Assembly (NCBI RefSeq): GCF_022867795.2
Contig: NZ_CP107006.1
Span: 2,976,001-3,040,000 of the forward strand
Reading direction: 5' to 3'
DNA length: 64,000 bases
Source of the DNA: Chitinophaga horti
GTDB taxonomy: Bacteria > Bacteroidota > Bacteroidia > Chitinophagales > Chitinophagaceae
Shown one piece after another: positions 44,981 to 53,470 of this stretch (position 1 is the stretch's first letter; every line of letters begins with the position of its first letter). Under the pieces are notes generated by a model. That model was given only the letters and a program-made list of their open reading frames with translations. It ran no database searches and was not told the origin of the DNA. The position numbers and the translations under genes were made by a program.

Positions 44981-45859
44981 TTAAGGCAATACGGCGATCA
45001 CTCTCAGGGCATGATCGATGAGTCTTTCCACCGCGGCTGCCCCGTCCTTACTAAACTCTTTTGCAATCCGGTTGGCCACGATCGCGCTGATGGACAGGCA
45101 ATGATGCCCGAACACCCTGCCCATTCCGTAAATCCCCGAGGTCTCCATCTCGAAGTTCGTGATGCGGTGGTTATCGTAACCGAAAGTAGTAAGATCATCA
45201 ATGAGCTGCGGGTTCGCCAATGCTCCACGCAGTACGCGGCCCTGCGGCGCGTAAAAGCCCGGACAAGTAACCGTGATGCCTTTAAAGAAACCGTTGGTAA
45301 ACTCAGCCGCCAGCTTCTCCGACGCGCTCACCAGGTATGGGTTCGCGGAGCCTTCGACTAAGGCCACGTCGGTATTAAAGGCTTCCAGCAAATTACCTTC
45401 CTCCTGCGTATTCTCGTACACATAAAAAGGCAGCAGGTTGTCCAGCCCCAGGCCGTGTGTGGATACCACGAAGCTATCCACGGGAATATCGGCCTGCAGG
45501 CTGCCCGAGGTGCCGAGGCGAATAATATCCAGGCTCACCGGGTTTGCTTTAATCGTGCGGGTGGCAAGGTCGATGTTGGCCAGCGCGTCCAGTTCGTTAA
45601 ATACGATATCGATATTATCGGTACCGATGCCAGTGGATACAACCGAGATACGTTTGTTCCCGATATAGCCAGTATGCGTCACAAACTCGCGGTGCTGCCG
45701 CAGCAGTTCCACCTTATCGAAGTGTTTACTCACCGTGCGCACCCGTTCCGGGTCGCCCACGGTAATAATTGTAGAGGCCAGTTCTTCCGGTAACAAGTCG
45801 AGGTGATAGAGGGCGCCCCGGCTATTGAGTATCAATTCTGATTCAGCGATCTGTTCCAT
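44981..45859 (-). CDS. Uridine/purine-nucleoside phosphorylase family protein
   Basis: 292 residues from ATG 45859; the open frame continues upstream across the tRNA and must be ignored. Family motifs: TVGDPERV (phosphate binding), STGIGTDNIDIVFNEL, IRLGTSGSLQ, and NFEMETSGIYGMG (ribose and base contact). It catalyses phosphorolysis of uridine or a related nucleoside in pyrimidine salvage. Likely monocistronic, with a promoter overlapping that of tRNA-Cys. Confidence 0.93.
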   Translation of the reverse strand: MEQIAESELILNSRGALYHLDLLPEELASTIITVGDPERVRTVSKHFDKVELLRQHREFVTHTGYIGNKRISVVSTGIGTDNIDIVFNELDALANIDLATRTIKANPVSLDIIRLGTSGSLQADIPVDSFVVSTHGLGLDNLLPFYVYENTQEEGNLLEAFNTDVALVEGSANPYLVSASEKLAAEFTNGFFKGITVTCPGFYAPQGRVLRGALANPQLIDDLTTFGYDNHRITNFEMETSGIYGMGRVFGHHCLSISAIVANRIAKEFSKDGAAAVERLIDHALRVIAVLP

Positions 45860-45884
45860 ATTTTTCGATTTATTTCCAATTAGA

Positions 45885-45915
45885 TTTGGCAAATATCTAA
45901 AATTTGCTACTTTTG
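45885..45915 (+). promoter_or_regulatory. Promoter of tRNA-Cys
   Basis: TTTG (45885-45888), 19 bases, TACTTTTG (45908-45915): an exact match to the Bacteroidota housekeeping promoter, about 20 bases before the tRNA. It is the best promoter in the window. Confidence 0.75.
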
Positions 45916-45918
45916 CAA
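45890..45918 (-). promoter_or_regulatory. Candidate promoter of the uridine phosphorylase gene
   Basis: On the minus strand TTG (45918-45916), 18 bases, GATATTTG (45897-45890), seven of eight with TAnnTTTG. It overlaps the tRNA promoter on the other strand almost base for base. Confidence 0.5.
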
Positions 45919-45935
45919 TCCCAACAAAAACAAAT

Positions 45936-46009
45936 GGTTCGATGGCCGAGTGGCTAGGCAGAGCTCTGCAAAAGCTCGTACAGCGGTTCGAATCCGCTTC
46001 GAACCTCCA
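45936..46009 (+). tRNA. tRNA-Cys (anticodon GCA)
   Basis: 74 bases with encoded CCA. The seven-base acceptor stem GGTTCGA pairs with TCGAACC, the D arm is GGCCGAGTGGCTAGGC, the anticodon stem GAGCT/AGCTC holds the loop CTGCAAA, and the T arm is GCGGTTCGAATCCGC. The anticodon GCA and discriminator T are both typical of tRNA-Cys. A terminator follows directly. Confidence 0.97.
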
Positions 46010-46022
46010 AAATGTTTTTGAC

Positions 46023-46052
46023 AAAGCCGCTCTAGTAGCGGCTTTTGTTTTT
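46023..46052 (+). terminator. Terminator after tRNA-Cys
   Basis: Stem AAAGCCGCT/AGCGGCTTT (46023-46031 and 46037-46045), 5-base loop, then TGTTTTT. Confidence 0.88.
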
Positions 46053-46250
46053 CCATGACGTTTTCAGCCGTCCTCCACAACATACAGCTCGTATGTCAAA
46101 CACTTTTTGGACAAATTTGTTTTGCCCTGTTTTAACAAAATACGTAAAAGATGGCGCATACGATTAATAAGGTATTCAAAAACATCCACCACAACCACCC
46201 TTTTAAATCTGAACAGTTTTTTTTAGCTTAGCACGACAACCAAAACTAAC

Positions 46251-46841
46251 ATGATCTCTCGGCGCCTTCCCCATGAAAAGACGTTGCTGGCTAAAATTGC
46301 CGGGGGTGACCGCGTTGCGTTCAAAGAAATCTACGACCACTACCACCCGATCATTTATAACTTCGCTTTTCGCTTATTGCAGTCACGCGCGACGGCACAG
46401 GAAGTATTGCAGGAAACGATGCTGAAGATCTGGCAGCAGGGCGAACGATTGCATCATATCGATAACCTCGATGCTTATCTGCACCGGATGGTGAGGCACC
46501 ATGCGATCGATTTGCTGCGCAAAAGTGAACTATCTGTCCGGGTACAAGCCGACATTCGTTACATGCTGGACGAGCGGCATAACGAAACGGAAGAAGGCAT
46601 CCTCCTGAAAGAAACCCGTAAAATACTGGAGGAAGGCATTCGTAAACTGCCCAGGCAACAACACCTGGTTTACCAGCTTTGCCAGCAGCAGGGCCTCAAG
46701 TACGAAGAGGCGGCGGCACAACTGAATATTTCCCACGGTACAGTGCAAACGCACATGAAACTGGCGCTTAAGTTTCTGCGCCGTTATATGGCGGAACATA
46801 CAGACGTGGCGGTCCTGCTCATCATCTGCCGGCTGCTCTAA
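46251..46841 (+). CDS. ECF sigma factor
   Basis: 196 residues. Region 2 (about 20-95): FKEIYDHYHPIIYNFAFRLL, AQEVLQETMLKIWQ, then the DNA-melting helix AYLHRMVRHHAIDLLRK. Region 4 (about 130-180): YEEAAAQLNISHGTVQTHMK. ATG 46251 leaves an ordinary N-terminus. It stands 84 bases ahead of the FecR gene and should drive the tandem SusCD operon. A near-consensus TAGCTTAG at 46224-46231 may be its own -7 element, though no clear -33 is seen. Confidence 0.94.
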   Translation: MISRRLPHEKTLLAKIAGGDRVAFKEIYDHYHPIIYNFAFRLLQSRATAQEVLQETMLKIWQQGERLHHIDNLDAYLHRMVRHHAIDLLRKSELSVRVQADIRYMLDERHNETEEGILLKETRKILEEGIRKLPRQQHLVYQLCQQQGLKYEEAAAQLNISHGTVQTHMKLALKFLRRYMAEHTDVAVLLIICRLL

Positions 46842-46925
46842 AAAATTTCAATTCCCATTACCTCGACTTCCCGAATGGTTCGTCTTATTCATTAGGCAGC
46901 CTATGTAAGCTGACTACCAGATCTA

Positions 46926-48086
46926 ATGAACAAAGACAGACTTCGCTACCTTTTTCAACAATACCAGCGCCGTTCGCAGAGCTCTGTGGAGCGTGAAGAA
47001 TGGCTTTCTGCCCTGTCGGACCACGGTTTGGAGACGATGCTGCATGAGGTGATGGGAGAAGAATGGGGTAAAGACGTTGCGCCGGAAGATGCGATCACTC
47101 CCGCAGCCGCCGCCGACACGTATGAACATATTGTACAACAACCGCAACCGGCCAAAGTGCGGAGGTTATGGCCACGGATAGCCGTAGCGGCCTCGATCCT
47201 TCTTTGCTGCACAGCTGGTGCCTATCTGTGGCGCGAGAACAGTAAGCCGATTTTAACCGGGCCTGCAGTTGCACAGGACGTAGCCCCAGGCACCAGCCGC
47301 GCCACACTCACCCTGGCAAACGGACAAAAAATTGTACTCTCCGACGACCTGGACGGCGAGATCGCCAAACAGGCCGGGGTGCAGATCAACAAGTCAAAAA
47401 ATGGGGTGCTGGTTTACACGGTGGCCGAAAACAGCGACCAACCCGCTAATGCACTTAATACATTATCCACCGCCAAGGGCGAAACGTATAAGATCATCCT
47501 GCCCGACAAAACCGAGGTATGGCTCAATGCCGCATCTTCACTTACCTACCCCGCGCGCTTTACTGGTCCGGACAGACAGGTAACGCTTACCGGTGAAGGC
47601 TATTTCGCGGTGGCAAAGGACAAGCAACATCCCTTTAAAGTAAATACAGATCAGCAGCAGGTAACCGTGGTAGGCACCGAGTTCAACGTGAATGCCTACG
47701 CCAATGAACAGGCCACCCGCACGACCTTGCTGGAAGGTAGCGTGAAAGTTAATGCCGGCCCGTCGGATATCCTTATTAAACCCGGACAGCAATCGACGCT
47801 GCGCAATGGCAGCTTCCGCGTACAGGAAGTAGACCTGGACCAGGCCGTCGCCTGGAAGGACAACGAATTCGTATTCGACGGCGACGACATCCGGTACATT
47901 ATGCGCATGGTTGAACGATGGTACAATGTGGAGGTGATCTACCAGGGCGCTATTTCCAGAGAGAAGTTTTACGGAGGCATATCCCGCTACGAAAACGTTT
48001 CAGAAGTATTGAAGTCACTCGAATCCACACAAAAAATCAAGTTCAGGATAGAAGGAAAGGTAATATATGTATCCACTAACCTGTAA
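46926..48086 (+). CDS. FecR-type anti-sigma factor
   Basis: 386 residues, the same length and layout as the FecR protein of the other ECF locus. There is a cytoplasmic part (about 1-75), a membrane helix (about 80-100, IAVAASILLCCTAGAYLW), a FecR domain (STAKGETYKIILPDKTEVWL, FKVNTDQQQVTVVGTEFNVN) and a C-terminal DUF4974 (FVFDGDDIRYIMRMVERWYN). It is expected to receive the signal from the STN domain of the SusC that starts 211 bases downstream. Confidence 0.94.
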   Translation: MNKDRLRYLFQQYQRRSQSSVEREEWLSALSDHGLETMLHEVMGEEWGKDVAPEDAITPAAAADTYEHIVQQPQPAKVRRLWPRIAVAASILLCCTAGAYLWRENSKPILTGPAVAQDVAPGTSRATLTLANGQKIVLSDDLDGEIAKQAGVQINKSKNGVLVYTVAENSDQPANALNTLSTAKGETYKIILPDKTEVWLNAASSLTYPARFTGPDRQVTLTGEGYFAVAKDKQHPFKVNTDQQQVTVVGTEFNVNAYANEQATRTTLLEGSVKVNAGPSDILIKPGQQSTLRNGSFRVQEVDLDQAVAWKDNEFVFDGDDIRYIMRMVERWYNVEVIYQGAISREKFYGGISRYENVSEVLKSLESTQKIKFRIEGKVIYVSTNL

Positions 48087-48297
48087 ACCAAAAGCATGAA
48101 GTAACACTTTAAACTCCACCGTTATGATGAAAAAAGTTCCATGTTAAGTAACCGCGACTGAGCTTAAAATGAAGCCAGGAGTGCGGACACACCCCTGGCG
48201 CTCGCCGGCTTTTCCACAGTATTATTACTTATACCACGTTAATCGCAGATCGCCTTTGCTTCGACACGGGGGCGGCTGCTAAAACCGAACAAAACAA

Positions 48298-51200
48298 ATG
48301 TATAGAATTTCTACCAGGGAACTCGGCATACCCGTGCCGATACGTCCGCATTTTGCAAAATTCTTCCTGATGATGCGTCTTATTACTTTCATCATGCTAG
48401 CCACGCTCATGCAGGTCAGTGCCAGAAGCATTGCTCAAAAGGTGAGCCTGAATGCCAACAACGCCTCTCTAAAGGCGGTGCTGAAAGACATTGGAAAGCA
48501 GTGTGGCTACAACTTTGTGATTACCGAATCAAGCTTAAGGGAGTCCAGGCCCGTGAATATACAGGTAACCAACGTCGATCTGGCGGATGCATTAGACCGG
48601 ATATTCAGCACACAGGTGTTAACCTATAGCATCAACAAAACCACTATCGTGGTGAAAGAGAAGGAATTCTCTTTACCCCTCGGCTTCCCCATTGTAACGC
48701 CGGCTGTGATCGATGAAGTACGCGGACGCGTAACCGACGACAACAGCACCCCACTTCCCGGCGTAAGCGTGAAGATAAAGGGCACCGCTATCGGCACGCA
48801 AACCAACGACCGCGGTGAGTTTTCCATCCATGCAGACCGTGGTGTAACGCTTGTGCTCTCCTACATCGGCTTCGAATCAAAGGAAGTCATCGTGGCCGGC
48901 AACAACTTAAATATCACGCTCGTTTCCAAACAAAGCGCCATCGATATGGTGGTCGTGAACGGTTATACCTCGCAGCGACGTTCGGACGTAACGGCGGCCA
49001 TCAGCACCGTGTCTGGCAAAGACATCCTCCGGGCCCCCGTAACGAATGTGAACAACGCACTGGCAGGCCTCGTACCCGGACTGGTCGTGCAACAGACTTC
49101 GGGCCGGCCGGGTATTAACTCGGCAGCGCTGTACATCCGTGGACAGGTATCGTCCAATGCCACGGCGCTGATCATAGTTGATGGCGTGGAACGTACCACC
49201 TTTGGCGACATCGATCCGAATGAGATCGAGAGTATTAATATCCTGAAGGATGCGTCTTCTACCGCGTTATACGGCCTGAAAGGTGCAAACGGGGTATTCG
49301 TGATCACGACAAAAAAAGGCAAGGAAGGCCCGGCCCGGGTAACGTTTACTAATAATATTGCGATCGTAAGCCCAACCAGGCGGCCCGACATTCTCGGTGC
49401 CTATGAAAGCGCGATGCTGCTCACCGAAGGACAAATCAACGTCGGTGAGCCGCGTACGTTTACCGACGAAGATTTACAGATCTTTAAAGATGGAACGGGT
49501 GAAAAACTGTTGTACCCGGATGTAAACTGGTATGAAGAACTGGTAAAAGACCAATGGTCGCAGAACCAGCAAAACCTCACCATTTCGGGCGGTACGCAAT
49601 CAATTAAATACTTTACTTCTTTTGGTCACCAGTTTGAAAATGGTCACTTTAAAGAGTTTAAAACGCCGCTGGATTACTCCACCACGCCCAGCTACCAACG
49701 TTACAACTTTAGGGCAAGGGTGAGTATGGATGTAACGAAAACGACCAACTTCGAGGTGAACCTGGCTGGCCGCAACGAGCATCGCTATTCCCCCGCCGGT
49801 TTCACGGAACATAACGACCCGGCTGGCGCAGTGAGCAACGGCATTGAGGGCGTTGTCGGACGGGCGCTGAAAATGCCATCCTGGGGCTCGCCGTTCTTTA
49901 AAGAATACATCAATTCCGACGACCCGGCCATTATCGGCCTGGACGGTACCTATAACCACATTGTGAACTACAACCTTACAGGTGTGAACTCCGTGAACCC
50001 GTACGCATTGCTTACCTATGGCGGCTATGCGTTCACCGATAACAATGTGGCAGAATCTGTTTTCACCCTGAACCAGAAGCTGGACTTCCTTACCAAAGGC
50101 TTGTCCGTAAAAGCGCAATTCGGGTACGACGCCACTCAGATGTCGGGCAAGCTGCAACGTGGCAGCATCGGGTATTATAACCTGGACAGATCCACCAAAC
50201 AACTTTCATTGCTGGCTGGGTCGTACAACGACTTTTTCGGTGCACCGGCCTATACGAGAAGTGGTTTTACGAAGACCAACCTGCAGGTGTTTATCAACTA
50301 CACCCGCACGTTCGATAAGCACAACGTAAGCGCTAACCTGATCGGTCAACGGGAACTGCAGGGCGCCACCTCCGCGGCGGCACCATTTGCTAACCAGGGC
50401 GTCATTTCACAGCTGACATACAACTACGCAAACCGCTACTTCATGACGGCCAGCGCCACCTACAACGGCTCTGAAAACTACGCCAGCGGCTATCGTTACG
50501 GCTTCTTCCCTTCTGCATCTTTAGGATACAACCTGGCCAACGAACACTTTATGAAGCGATACGACTGGATCAACATGCTGAAAGTGCGTGGCTCCGTTGG
50601 CCGGGTGGGTATTCCGAGCCCGGGTACGGGGCGCTTTTACTACCAGAACAGGTTTGGTGCCGGTTCGAACGTACCTTTCGGCAACCCGAACAGTAACTTC
50701 AGCGCGCCTACTTATATCCAGACGCAATACGGCAATCCGTTCGTAACATTTGAAGTATCGCTGAAAAAGAACCTTGGGCTGGATGTATCCCTGTTCCGTG
50801 ACCGCCTGAACATCCAGGCCGACATCTTTGACGATACGCGCTCTAACATTCTCACTACCCGTTCGGGTACCAGCTTTGCGACATACGGCGCTACGGTTCC
50901 GAGCACGAACTATGCACGTAACTACAACCGTGGTTACGAGTTGTCTGTCACCTACCGTAGCGAAGTGAAAGACTTTGTGTACTCCGTGACGGGCAACCTG
51001 AGCTACGCACATAACGAGCGGCAGATTATGGACGAGGCGCCCGGACTTGCCGCAAACCTGAAAGCTACCGGCACATCGCTTGGTACTTACTTCGGCTATC
51101 ATGTGCTGGGCTTTTATGCCGACCAGGGCGATATCGATAAAAGCCCGGTGAACAAGGTAACAGCTTATCCGTCCATCCCCGGTGACTTTAAGTACCAGGA

Positions 51201-51741
51201 TATCAATGGTGACGGGATTATTAATAACCAGGACGTAATGCCGATTGGTCACCCAAACATCCCGGAATACAATGCCAGCATGAACTTCCAATTCGGTTAC
51301 AAAGGCTTTCAACTGTCGCTGTTGTTCAATGGCGTAACGAATGTAAGCTCGAACGTGATCTTCCAGAGTAATTCGCTGGCGCAATATTATGCGCCCATGT
51401 TAGGCAGGTGGACGCCCGACAATCCCAATCCTACCTGGCCCGCTACACGCCCCGGTTTGAACGCGAACCCGAACGAAAGCCTGAACGATTTCATCTTACA
51501 GGACGCATCTTACATTAAACTGCGAAATGTGCAACTCACCTATTCTTTACCAAGAAGATGGATATCGAGACTGCGCCTGCAAAACCTCACATTAGTGGCC
51601 AGCGGTCAGAACCTGATTACCTGGACTAAATTCTACGGCCTTGATCCGGAGAATACCATGTCGGGTAATGCATATGCGCCCGCCACTACTACGATACCGA
51701 CCACCAAGGTGATCAACTTCGGCCTGAACGTTTCCTTATAA
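48298..51741 (+). CDS. SusC/RagA TonB-dependent transducer with STN domain, first of two
   Basis: 1147 residues. The signal ends ARSIAQ. The STN domain (about 45-105, ASLKAVLKDIGKQCGYNFVI), carboxypeptidase-regulatory-like domain (about 140-215, VRGRVTDDNSTPLPGVSVKI), plug (VVVNGYTSQRRSDVTAAIST, INILKDASSTALYGLKGANG) and a full barrel ending NFGLNVSL are all present. With the sigma and anti-sigma genes upstream it forms a standard transducer unit. The gap after the anti-sigma gene (48087-48297) carries a seven-codon frame MMKKVPC and stop at 48124 that may be a fossil start. Confidence 0.95.
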   Translation: MYRISTRELGIPVPIRPHFAKFFLMMRLITFIMLATLMQVSARSIAQKVSLNANNASLKAVLKDIGKQCGYNFVITESSLRESRPVNIQVTNVDLADALDRIFSTQVLTYSINKTTIVVKEKEFSLPLGFPIVTPAVIDEVRGRVTDDNSTPLPGVSVKIKGTAIGTQTNDRGEFSIHADRGVTLVLSYIGFESKEVIVAGNNLNITLVSKQSAIDMVVVNGYTSQRRSDVTAAISTVSGKDILRAPVTNVNNALAGLVPGLVVQQTSGRPGINSAALYIRGQVSSNATALIIVDGVERTTFGDIDPNEIESINILKDASSTALYGLKGANGVFVITTKKGKEGPARVTFTNNIAIVSPTRRPDILGAYESAMLLTEGQINVGEPRTFTDEDLQIFKDGTGEKLLYPDVNWYEELVKDQWSQNQQNLTISGGTQSIKYFTSFGHQFENGHFKEFKTPLDYSTTPSYQRYNFRARVSMDVTKTTNFEVNLAGRNEHRYSPAGFTEHNDPAGAVSNGIEGVVGRALKMPSWGSPFFKEYINSDDPAIIGLDGTYNHIVNYNLTGVNSVNPYALLTYGGYAFTDNNVAESVFTLNQKLDFLTKGLSVKAQFGYDATQMSGKLQRGSIGYYNLDRSTKQLSLLAGSYNDFFGAPAYTRSGFTKTNLQVFINYTRTFDKHNVSANLIGQRELQGATSAAAPFANQGVISQLTYNYANRYFMTASATYNGSENYASGYRYGFFPSASLGYNLANEHFMKRYDWINMLKVRGSVGRVGIPSPGTGRFYYQNRFGAGSNVPFGNPNSNFSAPTYIQTQYGNPFVTFEVSLKKNLGLDVSLFRDRLNIQADIFDDTRSNILTTRSGTSFATYGATVPSTNYARNYNRGYELSVTYRSEVKDFVYSVTGNLSYAHNERQIMDEAPGLAANLKATGTSLGTYFGYHVLGFYADQGDIDKSPVNKVTAYPSIPGDFKYQDINGDGIINNQDVMPIGHPNIPEYNASMNFQFGYKGFQLSLLFNGVTNVSSNVIFQSNSLAQYYAPMLGRWTPDNPNPTWPATRPGLNANPNESLNDFILQDASYIKLRNVQLTYSLPRRWISRLRLQNLTLVASGQNLITWTKFYGLDPENTMSGNAYAPATTTIPTTKVINFGLNVSL

Positions 51742-51757
51742 CCAAAGATTACCAGTC

Positions 51758-53434
51758 ATGAAAAAGTGCATATATCTATTAGGTTTGGTTATCACGGTAA
51801 CCGCCCTCTCCTGCCAGAAAGACTTCCTGCAACGTGATGTGGGCATACAGACTGACCTGGAGCAAGTGTTTAAAGATCCGCTGCAGGCCTCACGCTTCGG
51901 CGACTTCTCCTATACCTTTTCTATTAATGATTACGGAAGACTGAGCGGCTATAAAGGTATGACCTCCCAGTTCACCGACGAATCGATTTCCAACAACGCG
52001 CAAATTGAAGTAGCGACGATGAACTCGGGCCAACTGCTGGAAGGCGGTGCGTCGGACGTAACGGGCATTTATTCGCAAATGTACCGGGGCATCCGTAATG
52101 CGAACATCATGCTCAAGCTGATGGATACAACGCCATGGACGCCTGAATACAACCCGACCTACATCCGCGGTGAGCAATTGTACCTGCGGGCTTACTTCTA
52201 CTTCGAACTGTTAAGACGTTTCGGAGGTGTGGTGATATTGACAGAAGCGCTGGATTTTACAGAAGCGGCCACCGATAAGGCGCGCAGCACTTATGAAGAA
52301 ACGCTTGCCCTGATATTAAAAGACCTCGAAGAAGCCATCCCGCTGTTACCCTTAACCAACGCCGACTGGCCCAACCCGGCAGCGCAGGCCAACCGGGCTA
52401 CCGGTGCCGCCGCCATGGCATTGAAGGCACGCGTATTACTGCTGGATGCCAGTCCGTTAAAGAACCCGTCTAACGACCTCGCGAAATGGGAGAAAGCAGC
52501 GGCAGCATCAAAGGATATTATCGACCTGGGCAAATACTCACTCGAAACCAATTACGCCAATGTACTCACCATGGCCAACTCTACGGAGTATATCCGTATA
52601 TGGCCACGCGGCGGCAGAAGTTTCATCGGCACTTACCTGAGCGACTTCCTCATCCCCACCAGCATGGGCGGTGCGCAATCGAACCTGTCGCCGGTACAAA
52701 ACCACGTGGACCTGTACGAGATGAAAAATGGTAAGCCCATTACCGATCCTACGTCCGGCTACGACCCGCAAAACCCTTACCTGAACCGCGATCCGCGGTT
52801 TTATGTAAACATCCTGTACAACAACGTGACCTGGCAAGGACGCGCGATACAAACGTGGCAAAGTGAACCGAATGCACAGGGCGTTGTGACCTATGGCACC
52901 GATCATGGTACGGCGCTGAACGTTACCAAAACAAGCTACTACCTGAAACGCCTGTGGCCCGAAGCCTCCCGCTCCGGCTCCACCGCCAGCGCTTTGCTCA
53001 ACTATGTATTCTACCGTTATGCAGAAGTGCTCATTAATTATGCGGAAGCGACGAACGAAGCCAGTGGCCCTACTACAGAGGTATACAACGCCGTAAACGC
53101 CATCCGCAAAAGAGCAGGCATGCCTGATTTACCGGAAGGCCTTACCCAGGAAGAAATGCGCGCACGCATCCGTAACGAAAGAGCGATCGAGTTTGCGTTC
53201 GAAGATATGCGCTGGTGGGATATTCTCCGCTGGAAGCAGGGAGCAGCGATCGTTGCACAGCCAATGAACGCCATGAAAGTGATCAAGAATACCAACGGCA
53301 CCTTCAGCTACAGCGTGATGGAGCTACCAACATACAGGAAGGTATTTAACGACAACATGTACCTCTACCCTATTCCACGGGCGGAGATGAACAAGACCTC
53401 GGGCGCTTTGAAGCAGAACCCGGGATGGGAGTAA
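51758..53434 (+). CDS. SusD/RagB lipoprotein, first of two
   Basis: 558 residues. The signal ends TALSC, then QKDFLQRDVGIQTDL. SusD features include QLYLRAYFYFELLRRFGGVV, FYRYAEVLINYAEATNEASG and the C-terminal MRWWDILRWKQG. It starts 16 bases after the first susC and should be its lid. The next gene starts 36 bases on, the largest gap in this run of five genes. Confidence 0.95.
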   Translation: MKKCIYLLGLVITVTALSCQKDFLQRDVGIQTDLEQVFKDPLQASRFGDFSYTFSINDYGRLSGYKGMTSQFTDESISNNAQIEVATMNSGQLLEGGASDVTGIYSQMYRGIRNANIMLKLMDTTPWTPEYNPTYIRGEQLYLRAYFYFELLRRFGGVVILTEALDFTEAATDKARSTYEETLALILKDLEEAIPLLPLTNADWPNPAAQANRATGAAAMALKARVLLLDASPLKNPSNDLAKWEKAAAASKDIIDLGKYSLETNYANVLTMANSTEYIRIWPRGGRSFIGTYLSDFLIPTSMGGAQSNLSPVQNHVDLYEMKNGKPITDPTSGYDPQNPYLNRDPRFYVNILYNNVTWQGRAIQTWQSEPNAQGVVTYGTDHGTALNVTKTSYYLKRLWPEASRSGSTASALLNYVFYRYAEVLINYAEATNEASGPTTEVYNAVNAIRKRAGMPDLPEGLTQEEMRARIRNERAIEFAFEDMRWWDILRWKQGAAIVAQPMNAMKVIKNTNGTFSYSVMELPTYRKVFNDNMYLYPIPRAEMNKTSGALKQNPGWE

Positions 53435-53470
53435 CATTCATGTTGTATTAATCAATTAACGAGCATCAAG

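Noticed and set aside
44981..46024. 347-residue version of the uridine phosphorylase
   Set aside because: The extension is read through the tRNA-Cys gene on the opposite strand and past the promoter. The family starts at MEQIAESELI.
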